Shown piece by piece: positions 1 through 6,938 of a DNA stretch of 22,258 bases (positions within the stretch are counted from its first letter, which is position 1; every line of letters begins with the position of its first letter). The notes under the pieces are model-generated. The model saw only the letters and a list, made by a program, of their open reading frames with translations, was not told the DNA's origin and did not search any database. The stretch is from Sulfurovum sp. UBA7648. Lineage in GTDB: Bacteria > Campylobacterota > Campylobacteria > Campylobacterales > Sulfurovaceae. Position numbers and translations under genes: made by a program. The DNA is taken from assembly GCA_002483605.1 (NCBI GenBank), contig DLIG01000014.1, positions 27,946 to 50,203 on the forward strand, in the 5' to 3' direction.

Positions 1-1210
1 TTAGATTCACTGCTTCTCTTGTTGAATGAGGATACACAATAGTAGGTCCTATAGATGCAAACAGCATATGCGGATATTTTTGCTTCAAGACTCCGCACTC
101 AAGTCCAGCATGGATAGCTTTGTATGTGCTTTTGCCAAAAACTTCACCTGTTTTTTGAGTTACCATAGTAGTAAATTCATTTTTTTCAGGACTCCATGCC
201 GGATATTTATCTCTTTTGCTAACCTCAAATCCCGCATCTCTAAAATAATCTGCCGTGGCTTTGGCTTGAATGTCGAGCTCATCCATGCTCATTGCCCGCA
301 CGCTTACTTCTATCGTTAAAATATCTTCATCGCTATCTATAATAGCTAAATTTTGACTGATCTGCGGTATGCCAAGATCATCGTTAAACTTCAATACTCC
401 GTGCTGGAAAGCTGCTATATGAGAAATTACGGATTCTTCAAATCTGTATGGTATGTTTTCTATTTGCGTGATCGTAACATTATCATTTTTAAAAAGCTCT
501 ATATTATTGCCGGAAATGACAGCTTTTGCATTTGCCGGTATCGAATTTATCCTTTCTCCTCCGCTTATTGAGACCAAGTTTATATCGTGTTCGTCCAAAA
601 AACCGGCTAATTGCATGATGGCATTTGAAATATCTTTATCTATATCCACTCCTGAATGTCCTCCAGGCAGATCTGATATGCTTACTTCATAACAATCAAG
701 ATCATTTGAGATCGTTTTGATACCCTTTGTAGCTTTGATATCTATACCGCCTGCGCATCCTATATAAATTTCACCTTCTGATTCGCTATCAAGGTTGAGC
801 ATATATTTGCTCTTGAGATCAAACTCAACACTATTTGCTCCTATAAGTCCTATCTCTTCATCCGAGGTAAGTAAAAATTCAAGCTCATATCCATCTTCTA
901 TAAGTACCATCATCATGGCTATAGCCATTGCATTATCGGCTCCCAAAGAAGAGTTCTTTGCTTTTAGCCAACCATTTTCTTCGTAAATCTCGATATTTGG
1001 TGCGTCACCCATGCATACCATATCATAATGAGCTTGCAATGCAAGGTTCGGCTCTCCTTTATATATGAGGATATTATCTGCATCGTCTAACTCTACATTA
1101 TATTCGTGCTGTTTGCCAAAATCTATTAAAAAATCTCTCAAAGCATGAGCTTGTCCGCTGCAATGTGGGATCTTGGCAATGGTTTTAAAGTGTTCTATAA
1201 TTCTAGACAT
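1..1210 (-). CDS. pepD: Aminoacyl-histidine dipeptidase (Xaa-His dipeptidase, M20 family), C-terminus cut by window edge
   Basis: Cytosolic di-zinc peptidase that cleaves Xaa-His and related dipeptides. I translated the minus strand from ATG at 1208-1210 and got 403 residues before the window ends. M20C landmarks appear in order: HYDM (first metal His/Asp), GADN (bridging Asp region), SDEEIG (catalytic Glu pair), LDSE, GGHSG, HAGLECG (metal Glu) and, near the edge, a GPTI...PHS stretch that lies close to the C-terminus in this family. Perhaps 15-25 residues are missing. The whole protein would be near 425 residues, shorter than E. coli PepD (about 485). A weak purine-rich ribosome site (AAAGAG) lies upstream. 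The gene diverges from the next operon across about 50 bp containing TATAAT readable in either direction. Short reading frames on the opposite strand here are shadows. Confidence 0.9.
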   Translation of the reverse strand, partial: MSRIIEHFKTIAKIPHCSGQAHALRDFLIDFGKQHEYNVELDDADNILIYKGEPNLALQAHYDMVCMGDAPNIEIYEENGWLKAKNSSLGADNAMAIAMMMVLIEDGYELEFLLTSDEEIGLIGANSVEFDLKSKYMLNLDSESEGEIYIGCAGGIDIKATKGIKTISNDLDCYEVSISDLPGGHSGVDIDKDISNAIMQLAGFLDEHDINLVSISGGERINSIPANAKAVISGNNIELFKNDNVTITQIENIPYRFEESVISHIAAFQHGVLKFNDDLGIPQISQNLAIIDSDEDILTIEVSVRAMSMDELDIQAKATADYFRDAGFEVSKRDKYPAWSPEKNEFTTMVTQKTGEVFGKSTYKAIHAGLECGVLKQKYPHMLFASIGPTIVYPHSTREAVNL

Positions 1211-1230
1211 AATAACTCTTTTTTTAACGC

Positions 1231-1240
1231 ATTATAATAT
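1231..1240. promoter_or_regulatory. Overlapping divergent -10 boxes between pepD and the small membrane protein gene
   Basis: The AT-rich decamer here contains TATAAT on the plus strand (1233-1238) and, read on the minus strand, ATTATAAT facing pepD. No clear -35 element is seen on either side, as is common in Campylobacterota promoters. The two promoters would be back to back in a 51-bp intergenic space. Confidence 0.4.
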
Positions 1241-1261
1241 AATTCGCAAAAAGGAATCCAT

Positions 1262-1486
1262 GTGTGTCTGATAATTACAGTTATTATGCTGGCACTTGGC
1301 ATAAGCAATATTCAAGAACATAATTGGCTGCCAGCAGGAGTTCAGTTATCTATTGCTTTTGGATTTATGATTTTAATTATCAATAATATCAAAAAAGTAA
1401 GATGCGAAAAAGACAACAAATGCAATAGCAATTGTTCTTTGATATCATGGATAAGTAAAAAATTTAACAAAACGGACAAAATATGA
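1262..1486 (+). CDS. Small membrane protein of unknown function, coupled to the ABC-F gene
   Basis: A 74-residue product starting at GTG 1262. The start is supported by AAGGA at 1251-1255, six bases upstream; the ATG two bases earlier (1260) runs into TGA at once. The sequence shows two hydrophobic segments (about residues 2-14 and 26-41), then a basic, Cys-containing tail (C48, C54, C58) rich in Lys and Asn, so a two-helix inner-membrane hairpin is likely. Its TGA overlaps the ATG of the ABC-F gene by four bases, so the two are translationally coupled. I do not recognise a family. The N-terminal hydrophobic stretch is too short to be sure of topology. Confidence 0.65.
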   Translation: MCLIITVIMLALGISNIQEHNWLPAGVQLSIAFGFMILIINNIKKVRCEKDNKCNSNCSLISWISKKFNKTDKI

Positions 1487-3318
1487 TACAGCTAACCAAT
1501 ATAACAAAAAGCTTTGGCGGCCAAATTTTATTTAACGGATTGAACCTGCAAATGTCAAAAGGACAAAAGATAGGGCTCATAGGCCGAAACGGTACGGGTA
1601 AATCTACACTTTTTAAAATAATTTTGGGCGAAGAAAGCTACGACGAAGGCGAAGTAAGCATTCCAAAAAATTACCGCATAGGCACTTTACGCCAGCATTT
1701 GAAATTCACCAAACCTACTGTACGCGAAGAGTGTGCACAAGTTCTTAGCGAAGATGAACAGTATAATTTTTATAAGATAGAAAAGATCTTATTTGGGCTT
1801 GGGTTTAGCGCTGAAGATTTGGAAAAAGATCCGTTGAGCTTTTCGGGCGGTTATCAGATACGAATCAATCTCGCAAAGCTTCTGGCAACTGAGCCTAATA
1901 TGCTGCTGCTTGATGAGCCTACAAACTACCTAGACATCCTTTCATTGCGCTGGCTCAAGCAATTTATCCGCGAATTTGACGGCGAAGTGATACTAATCAC
2001 GCATGATCGCGATTTCATGGACAGCGTTACTACCCATACCATGGGTATCCAGCGCAAAGGGCTTTATATAGTGCAAGGTGATACCAAAAAATATTATGAG
2101 ACATTGGCGCTGCAAGATGAGACATATGAAAAAACCCGTCTAAACCAAGAGAAAAAACGCAAAGAACTTGAAGAGTTCATAGCCAGAAACAAGGCTCGTG
2201 CTTCAACAGCGGCTCTGGCTCAATCAAAGGTCAAAGCGTTGGAAAAAATGGAAGAGATGGAAAGCTTAGAAAATGAAAACTCACTTTCTTTTAATTTTAA
2301 TTATAAAGAAACACCGGCAAAAGTTGTGCTTCGCGCCGAAGATCTGGGATTTGGATATGATCCTGATACCCCGCTTTTTAAACACCTAACTTTTGCTCTG
2401 GAAAACGGCAAATGTCTAGCCATCATCGGAAAAAACGGCAAAGGCAAATCAACATTGCTTAACTATATCGCAGGAGAACTTCCAAAACAGAAAGGTGAGA
2501 TCACCTTTCATCCTTCAACGGCTATAGCACACTTTGGACAAACCAATATAGAACGCCTGGACATCCAAAATACTATCATAGACGAGATAAGCTCGGTAGA
2601 TAAAAAACTGGGTATTGCTCAAGTAAGGGCAATTTGCGGAACAATGATGTTTAGCGGCGATCTGGCAGAAAAAAAGATCGAGGTTCTTTCAGGAGGAGAA
2701 AAAAGCCGTGTCATGCTAGGCAAGATCATAGCAACTCCGGCGAACTTGCTACTGCTGGACGAACCTACCAACCACCTCGATATGCAATCGATCGACGCCT
2801 TATGTGATGCTGTAGAATCTTTTGAAGGAGCAGTGATCATGGTCACCCACTCTGAGATGCTTTTAAGACGTTTGGCTGATGCGCTTATTATTTTTCACGA
2901 AGGAAGAGCTGAGTATTTTGAAGGTACGTATGACGAATTTCTCGAAAAAATAGGCTGGGAAGAGGAAGAAGGGATAAACAAACCGCAAAAATCTAAGCCA
3001 AAGATAGATAAAAAAGAACGAAAATTGCTTAGGGCCAATCTGGTTCAAGCCAAAAGCAAAGAGTGCACTCCGTATAAAAAAGATATAGAGCTGCATGAAA
3101 CAAAGATCATCAAACTGGAAAAACAGCTAGAAGAGCACAATCAAGCTCTCCTTCAAGCAACAAATAACGGCGATAATTCACAGATCATAGAAGTTTCTCA
3201 GATCATCTCAAAAATAAATAATGAGATAGAAGAGCATTTTGTAAAATTAGAAATAGCCTCTGAAAAATTTGAAGAGATCAGCGCGGGGTATGATGCACGA
3301 TTGGCCGAGCTCGACTAA
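1483..3318 (+). CDS. ABC-F family ATP-binding protein (Uup/YheS type)
   Basis: A soluble protein of 611 residues with two ABC ATPase domains and no membrane segment, the hallmark of ABC-F proteins, which bind the ribosomal E site and relieve translational stalls. Domain 1: Walker A GRNGTGKS (34-41), signature FSGGYQIR, Walker B LLLDEPTNYLD. Between the domains is a charged helical linker of about 80 residues (P-site tRNA-interaction motif region). Domain 2: Walker A GKNGKGKS (316-323), signature LSGGEKSR (402-409), Walker B LLLDEPTNHLD. The C-terminal hundred residues are Lys/Glu-rich and probably coiled coil, as in Uup and YheS rather than EttA. Its ATG overlaps the stop of the preceding small membrane protein gene. 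Whether it acts as EttA, Uup, YheS or a resistance factor cannot be read from sequence. Confidence 0.92.
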   Translation: MIQLTNITKSFGGQILFNGLNLQMSKGQKIGLIGRNGTGKSTLFKIILGEESYDEGEVSIPKNYRIGTLRQHLKFTKPTVREECAQVLSEDEQYNFYKIEKILFGLGFSAEDLEKDPLSFSGGYQIRINLAKLLATEPNMLLLDEPTNYLDILSLRWLKQFIREFDGEVILITHDRDFMDSVTTHTMGIQRKGLYIVQGDTKKYYETLALQDETYEKTRLNQEKKRKELEEFIARNKARASTAALAQSKVKALEKMEEMESLENENSLSFNFNYKETPAKVVLRAEDLGFGYDPDTPLFKHLTFALENGKCLAIIGKNGKGKSTLLNYIAGELPKQKGEITFHPSTAIAHFGQTNIERLDIQNTIIDEISSVDKKLGIAQVRAICGTMMFSGDLAEKKIEVLSGGEKSRVMLGKIIATPANLLLLDEPTNHLDMQSIDALCDAVESFEGAVIMVTHSEMLLRRLADALIIFHEGRAEYFEGTYDEFLEKIGWEEEEGINKPQKSKPKIDKKERKLLRANLVQAKSKECTPYKKDIELHETKIIKLEKQLEEHNQALLQATNNGDNSQIIEVSQIISKINNEIEEHFVKLEIASEKFEEISAGYDARLAELD

Positions 3319-3397
3319 GAACAATATATCAAATATTATTCTAAATAATTATTTTAAATGATTTTTTTACATTAAATATCATTAATAAAAGAATTTG

Positions 3398-3403
3398 TAT
3401 AAT
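3398..3403 (+). promoter_or_regulatory. Predicted -10 box for the cytochrome b / methyltransferase pair
   Basis: TATAAT, 30 bases upstream of the cytochrome b ATG, in the very AT-rich 114-bp gap after the ABC-F stop. It is followed by an AAGGA ribosome site at 3422-3426. No convincing -35 element is seen. No clear terminator hairpin separates it from the ABC-F gene. Confidence 0.45.
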
Positions 3404-3432
3404 AACATTATCTCTAAATATAAGGATTTAAC

Positions 3433-4005
3433 ATGAAACAGTGGTCGTTAAACTTTAGGCTATGGCACTGGATAAATGCCGTAGTGATACTTGGCCTGCT
3501 TGGTACCGTTTTTTTGCGTAAAACATTTCTAAGCTACAGAACTAATAGTGAAATTATCATCGAGAAGCTTGGTGATATAAATATCTCTATAGCCAAAGAT
3601 CAAGCAGTTTCTATTGCTAGGGCTATCAGATCGCCTATGTGGGATTGGCATATATGGCTTGGATACGCTTTGGCAGCATTGGTAGTTTGGAGAATTGTAT
3701 TGTTTTTTACAGACAGCGGAAAACAAAATTACCAAAATTGTTCCGAAAAAACAACTCATGATAAAATTGTTAGTTCGATATACGTGATCTTTTATGCCTT
3801 AATGTTTCTTATAGCTGCAACCGGACTCCTGCTGCACTTTCATGATTTTTTTAATATTAGCAAAGATCTAGGACATAGCATTAAAGAATTTCATGAGCTG
3901 CTTTATAATGGTATTTTATATTTTGTAGTTATTCATATCGCAGGAGTGATCATGGCAGAAAACAAAGATGAAAAAGGCATAGTCTCGAGCATGATAGGAA
4001 AATAA
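3433..4005 (+). CDS. Cytochrome b561-type integral membrane protein
   Basis: A 190-residue four-helix membrane protein, probably carrying b hemes and moving electrons between the quinone pool and a periplasmic partner. Hydrophobic segments lie near residues 10-28, 75-93, 113-134 and 157-174. Candidate heme ligands: H12 in LWHWIN, H73 in DWHIWLGY, H154 in EFHELLYN and H168 in VVIHIAG. The HELL...HIAG...SMI C-terminal pattern is shared with the b-type half of the protein at 18591-19715, so the two are paralogues, but this copy has no fused c-type heme domain. The ATG has AAGGA upstream. The methyltransferase-like gene follows after 11 bases. Unlike the copy at 18591, no cytochrome c gene is adjacent, so its redox partner is unknown. 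Confidence 0.82.
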   Translation: MKQWSLNFRLWHWINAVVILGLLGTVFLRKTFLSYRTNSEIIIEKLGDINISIAKDQAVSIARAIRSPMWDWHIWLGYALAALVVWRIVLFFTDSGKQNYQNCSEKTTHDKIVSSIYVIFYALMFLIAATGLLLHFHDFFNISKDLGHSIKEFHELLYNGILYFVVIHIAGVIMAENKDEKGIVSSMIGK

Positions 4006-4016
4006 GAAAATACCAT

Positions 4017-4949
4017 ATGGTATCATTTTCATCACAGCCTCTGATCGAGATAACCAAAGAGCTGGAAACATCACTTCAAACTTCAAACATTGTAAGTTTT
4101 GAAGTGATAAATCCGGATATTTCAGATGATTTATATAGTGGAGAGCCTATTTGGGTTGATGGAAAAAAATATCTATATCGCGGATACAAAGCATGGGTGA
4201 ATTTAGCCGAACTTCTTGGCTGCAAGATGCAAACACCTACCAAATACCAAGAACATACCATCGTTATAACGTTTCAAAAACTAAACACAAACGACTCCTT
4301 TCATACAGCTCCTATAGATACAAAAGAAGAGAAATACGGAGTAGATTCTGCATTTTTTAGTATAAACAAAAATGAAGAGCCGACTTTTTTGCATGCTTAT
4401 GACTCAGCTTTAAAAGCGGTAAAAATCGAAAATAGACAAAACATACTTGATCTTGGCATAAACAAAGCAGATGAATTTGAACTCATTGCCTCCATGATGG
4501 AGCCTGAAACATTTGCCAATATAAATTTGACAGGCATAGACCACTCAAGTTCAGCCATAAAATTTGCAAAAAATAGATTTCCGAATGCAAAATTTTATGC
4601 ACATGATATAAATAAACTGGGCGAACTTTCGCTTGGGCGGTTTGACCTCATCATTTCTATAGGAACTTTACAAAGTCCTGACATTAATTATAAACCGTTT
4701 TTGATGGATCTGGTGCAAAACTACCTAACTGACAACGGAGCATTGATCTTGGGGTTTCCAAACTCACGCTGGATAGGTCATGAACTTATATATGGGGCAA
4801 AAGCACCAAATTATAATTATTCTGAAATGTCGCTTCTTTTCAATGATGTCATATTTGCCAAAAAATATCTGCAACAAAAAAAGTTTCGTGTCACCATTAC
4901 CGGGCGTGAATATATATTTATCACTGCCACAAAGATAGGAACACTCTAG
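4017..4949 (+). CDS. Class I SAM-dependent methyltransferase-like protein
   Basis: A 310-residue soluble protein. Residues 1-135 resemble no domain I know; they contain a GEPIWVDGKKYLYRGY stretch typical of a small beta-rich domain. Residues 140-300 look like a Rossmann methyltransferase: motif I ILDLGINKAD (143-152), acidic end of strand 2 at GIDHSSSAI (D175), HDINKL (196-201), and FDLIISIGTLQ (209-219) as motif IV. The usual glycine-rich GxGxG loop of motif I is degenerate (GINKA), so SAM binding may be weak or lost. No substrate can be assigned. The gene sits 11 bases after the cytochrome b gene, probably in one transcript, and its stop overlaps the stop of the convergent Crp/Fnr gene by four bases. 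Confidence 0.6.
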   Translation: MVSFSSQPLIEITKELETSLQTSNIVSFEVINPDISDDLYSGEPIWVDGKKYLYRGYKAWVNLAELLGCKMQTPTKYQEHTIVITFQKLNTNDSFHTAPIDTKEEKYGVDSAFFSINKNEEPTFLHAYDSALKAVKIENRQNILDLGINKADEFELIASMMEPETFANINLTGIDHSSSAIKFAKNRFPNAKFYAHDINKLGELSLGRFDLIISIGTLQSPDINYKPFLMDLVQNYLTDNGALILGFPNSRWIGHELIYGAKAPNYNYSEMSLLFNDVIFAKKYLQQKKFRVTITGREYIFITATKIGTL

Positions 4950-5581
4950 TTTGTTATTCCCTTTAATCCTTCTGCATCAATTATATATAATTTTTTAGAC
5001 CTCACTTCAACCAGCCCTGCTTTCTTGAAACGTTTTATAATTCTTGATAACCCTTCTGGTGTAAGCATAATATTTGAAGCGATTTGGCGTTGAGTAAGCT
5101 GTGACAATTGATATTCATGATCTATCAAAAAAGTTGCCGTACGCACTGAGGCATTTGAAATAGTGGCATATTTTAGGACGCCCTCTAAATGTTGTATCTT
5201 TTTAGTTAATGAATTTATCAATACCTGCGATAATGGGGATGTTTTGGATACATATGCCTGAATACTTTCCAAGTCTATCTCATATATCTCTACACTGCTT
5301 TTGCACCTAGCAGTAGCAGGATAAGGAATGCCCTTTAGTGTCGCCATTTCAGCAACAAGCGAAGGAGCAGCAAATTGACCGAGCACAATTTCATTTCCTT
5401 TTTCATCATGTTTATAAACTTCTACTTCGCCGCTAGCTAACATCAAAAATTTTTGTGGCTCTTCGCCTGCGTAAAAAAGTATTTTACCGGCTTGAAATTC
5501 TCTTTTTTTGGCTATTGTTTCCAAGTAACTATACGTTGCATCATCCAATAAAGCAAAAAGTGCAATCTCTTTTAAATTCAT
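4946..5581 (-). CDS. Crp/Fnr family transcriptional regulator
   Basis: A 211-residue regulator with an N-terminal cyclic-nucleotide-binding-type beta barrel (about 10-110), a long dimer helix (about 112-140) and a C-terminal winged helix-turn-helix (about 145-205). The recognition helix LTPEGLSRIIKRF (173-185) keeps the E-x-x-S-R pattern (E176, S179, R180) by which Fnr-type proteins read TTGAT half sites. The only cysteine is C93, so it cannot hold an Fnr-style 4Fe-4S cluster; the signal could be NO, heme or something else. It diverges from the hemerythrin-cupin operon, and a matching half-palindrome lies between them, overlapping this gene's own leader. That suggests control of the operon plus autoregulation. 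It overlaps the methyltransferase-like gene tail to tail. Confidence 0.88.
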   Translation of the reverse strand: MNLKEIALFALLDDATYSYLETIAKKREFQAGKILFYAGEEPQKFLMLASGEVEVYKHDEKGNEIVLGQFAAPSLVAEMATLKGIPYPATARCKSSVEIYEIDLESIQAYVSKTSPLSQVLINSLTKKIQHLEGVLKYATISNASVRTATFLIDHEYQLSQLTQRQIASNIMLTPEGLSRIIKRFKKAGLVEVRSKKLYIIDAEGLKGITN

Positions 5582-5587
5582 ATTATC

Positions 5588-5601
5588 TTAACCTTAATCA
5601 A
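5588..5601. promoter_or_regulatory. Candidate Crp/Fnr operator between regulator and hemerythrin genes
   Basis: TTAAC-CTTA-ATCAA. The right half is an exact Fnr half site (ATCAA); the left half diverges from TTGAT but matches the TTAAC half site I recall for the Campylobacter NssR. The centre (5594.5) is 41.5 bases before the start point predicted from the -10 box at 5624-5629, the classic class II activator position. It also lies 7-20 bases before the regulator's own ATG, overlapping its ribosome-site region. Inference from sequence only. Confidence 0.4.
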
Positions 5602-5623
5602 TATCTTTACTTAAACTATAGTA

Positions 5624-5629
5624 TATACT
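5624..5629 (+). promoter_or_regulatory. Predicted -10 box for hemerythrin-cupin operon
   Basis: TATACT, with AAGGAC at 5641-5646 and the ATG at 5653 downstream. An alternative -10, TATAGT, lies at 5617-5622. There is no -35 element, as expected for an activator-dependent promoter. Confidence 0.4.
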
Positions 5630-5652
5630 TCCTAAAAAATAAGGACAAGATT

Positions 5653-6063
5653 ATGATAGATCACTCTAATATACCTAAAGTAGCATTTGATGAAATGAAC
5701 ATGGTGCATAATGAAGAAGCGACATTGCTCAATACACTTGAAGAATTACTAAAAAACTCCCCAAATGATCATGAAGCTATAGCAAATTGCCTGCATGAGA
5801 TCATAGAACATACCAGAGGACATTTTGGAAATGAAGAGAGACTAATGAGAGAAGTAGGCTTCCCGGCTTTGGTTATGCATGAAGGCGAGCATATCCGAGT
5901 CTTTAACGAGATGCAGCGTATTATATCAGGCTGGCTAAGTACTAAAAATAATGAGTTGCTGCATGAGTACTTTTTGGGATCCATGCAAGAATGGTTATAT
6001 ACTCATATAACAACTATGGACACCATTACCGCACAATTTATATGCATGTGCAAAGGCTGCTAG
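5653..6063 (+). CDS. Bacteriohemerythrin (single-domain, di-iron oxygen binding)
   Basis: A 136-residue hemerythrin. The full ligand set is visible: H19, H53, H57 with E61 in the HFGNEE motif, H76, H80, then H118 and D123 (H-x4-D). Such proteins bind O2 reversibly at a diiron centre and are thought to buffer or deliver oxygen in microaerobic bacteria; some react with NO. I chose ATG 5653 because AAGGAC lies just upstream and the family begins here; the upstream in-frame extension reads through the regulator gene and promoter on the other strand. The C-terminus ends CMCKGC, an unusual three-Cys tail. It is directly followed, with no gap, by the cupin gene and diverges from a Crp/Fnr regulator. 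Confidence 0.92.
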   Translation: MIDHSNIPKVAFDEMNMVHNEEATLLNTLEELLKNSPNDHEAIANCLHEIIEHTRGHFGNEERLMREVGFPALVMHEGEHIRVFNEMQRIISGWLSTKNNELLHEYFLGSMQEWLYTHITTMDTITAQFICMCKGC

Positions 6064-6402
6064 ATGACAAAAGTAGCTTTTTTTGAAAATCTTAATTTTG
6101 ATATTACACCACAGATAACAAAGATGCTAGAAACTCCTAACAGCAAAGAGGTTCGCATCTGTATGGCAAAGGGTAATATCATGAAAGAACATACGGCTCC
6201 TGGAGCGATAACTATTATGGTTCTTAGGGGAACAGTGAATATAGGCTATGAAGACAAAAATATCACATTGCAAGATGGTGAAATGATTTATTTTGATGCC
6301 AAAGTCCCTCATTCTCTTGAAGCCAAAGAAGAAAGCATCATAAGGCTAACGCTATCTAAAAACGATACTGTGCAAAGAGTTAAAAATCTTATAAGATTAT
6401 AA
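6064..6402 (+). CDS. Small cupin-domain protein
   Basis: A 112-residue single-domain beta-barrel protein. Cupin motif 1 lies around 37-56 (G37, H43, G56) and motif 2 around 72-86 (GEMIYFDAKVPHSLEA, H83). Only two of the usual metal-binding His residues are present, so metal binding is possible but not certain. The ATG directly abuts the hemerythrin TAG, so the two genes are co-transcribed and probably translationally coupled. The last six bases overlap the end of the convergent MGMT-family gene. The linkage to hemerythrin and a Crp/Fnr regulator suggests a role in oxygen or nitrosative stress, but nothing in the sequence fixes a reaction. Confidence 0.8.
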   Translation: MTKVAFFENLNFDITPQITKMLETPNSKEVRICMAKGNIMKEHTAPGAITIMVLRGTVNIGYEDKNITLQDGEMIYFDAKVPHSLEAKEESIIRLTLSKNDTVQRVKNLIRL

Positions 6403-6696
6403 AAAATCGTAAAACACATCGGCAAAATTAACTATTTTGCCGTTTTTTACCGCAATTCCTTCTTTCTCCAATAATTCTATCTTTTTATCTACGCCAAATG
6501 CGTAATTGCCGATTCCGGCATTGCTCTTCACTACTCTATGACATGGTACCTTAACGGGGTTTGGATTTTTAGCCATTGCAGTACCTACTGCTCTATATGC
6601 CTTGCCACCCAATGCATGAGCGATCGCTTGGTATGTTGTTACCTTTCCTTTTGGGACTTGACGTAAAAGTACATAGCACTTATCACTAAAATTCAT
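6397..6696 (-). CDS. MGMT-family protein (O6-alkylguanine-DNA alkyltransferase, short form)
   Basis: A 99-residue product covering only the C-terminal alkyltransferase fold. The helix-turn-helix region (TTYQAIAHALGG, 20-31), the Arg finger (YRAVG) and the active-site PCHRV with cysteine are all present. The Cys distinguishes it from alkyltransferase-like proteins, which carry PWHRV, so it could accept alkyl groups and be a true suicide repair protein. However, its length is like that of Atl proteins rather than full Ogt (about 160-170). A strong GAGGAGG ribosome site precedes the ATG. It converges with the cupin gene with a 6-base overlap and diverges from the helicase gene. Confidence 0.85.
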   Translation of the reverse strand: MNFSDKCYVLLRQVPKGKVTTYQAIAHALGGKAYRAVGTAMAKNPNPVKVPCHRVVKSNAGIGNYAFGVDKKIELLEKEGIAVKNGKIVNFADVFYDFL

Positions 6697-6823
6697 ATAC
6701 GCCTCCTCTTTTTTGTTAATCTTTGGCGGTTGGTATAATATGAAAATTATACCGGATCTATTGTTATGCTATCATATTGTCGCAAAATATAAGGCAGTGT
6801 CAGGAATATACATACAGTATGGT

Positions 6824-6854
6824 TTGGCAATAAATTTATTTTGTATGATATAAT
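6824..6854 (+). promoter_or_regulatory. Predicted promoter for the DEAD-box helicase
   Basis: TTGGCA (6824-6829) and TATAAT (6849-6854), spaced 19 bases. They would give a leader of about 80 nt before the ATG at 6939. A second TATAAT at 6917-6922 is only 16 bases before the ATG and would leave no room for a ribosome site. The rest of the 242-bp gap (6697-6938) shows no convincing gene. Confidence 0.4.
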
Positions 6855-6938
6855 CACACTATTCTTCAATGACCAACTTCAAGTTTAATTAATTGGCACT
6901 GTAAATATCGCATAAATATAATACAAAGGTAGTATCAA

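Noticed and set aside
5455..5652. N-terminal extension of the hemerythrin frame
   Set aside because: It reads antisense through the Crp/Fnr gene and the promoter; the family begins at ATG 5653, which has its own ribosome site.
6740..6853. 37-codon plus-strand frame in the MGMT-helicase gap
   Set aside because: No ribosome site, unremarkable composition, and it runs through the predicted helicase promoter; probably chance.
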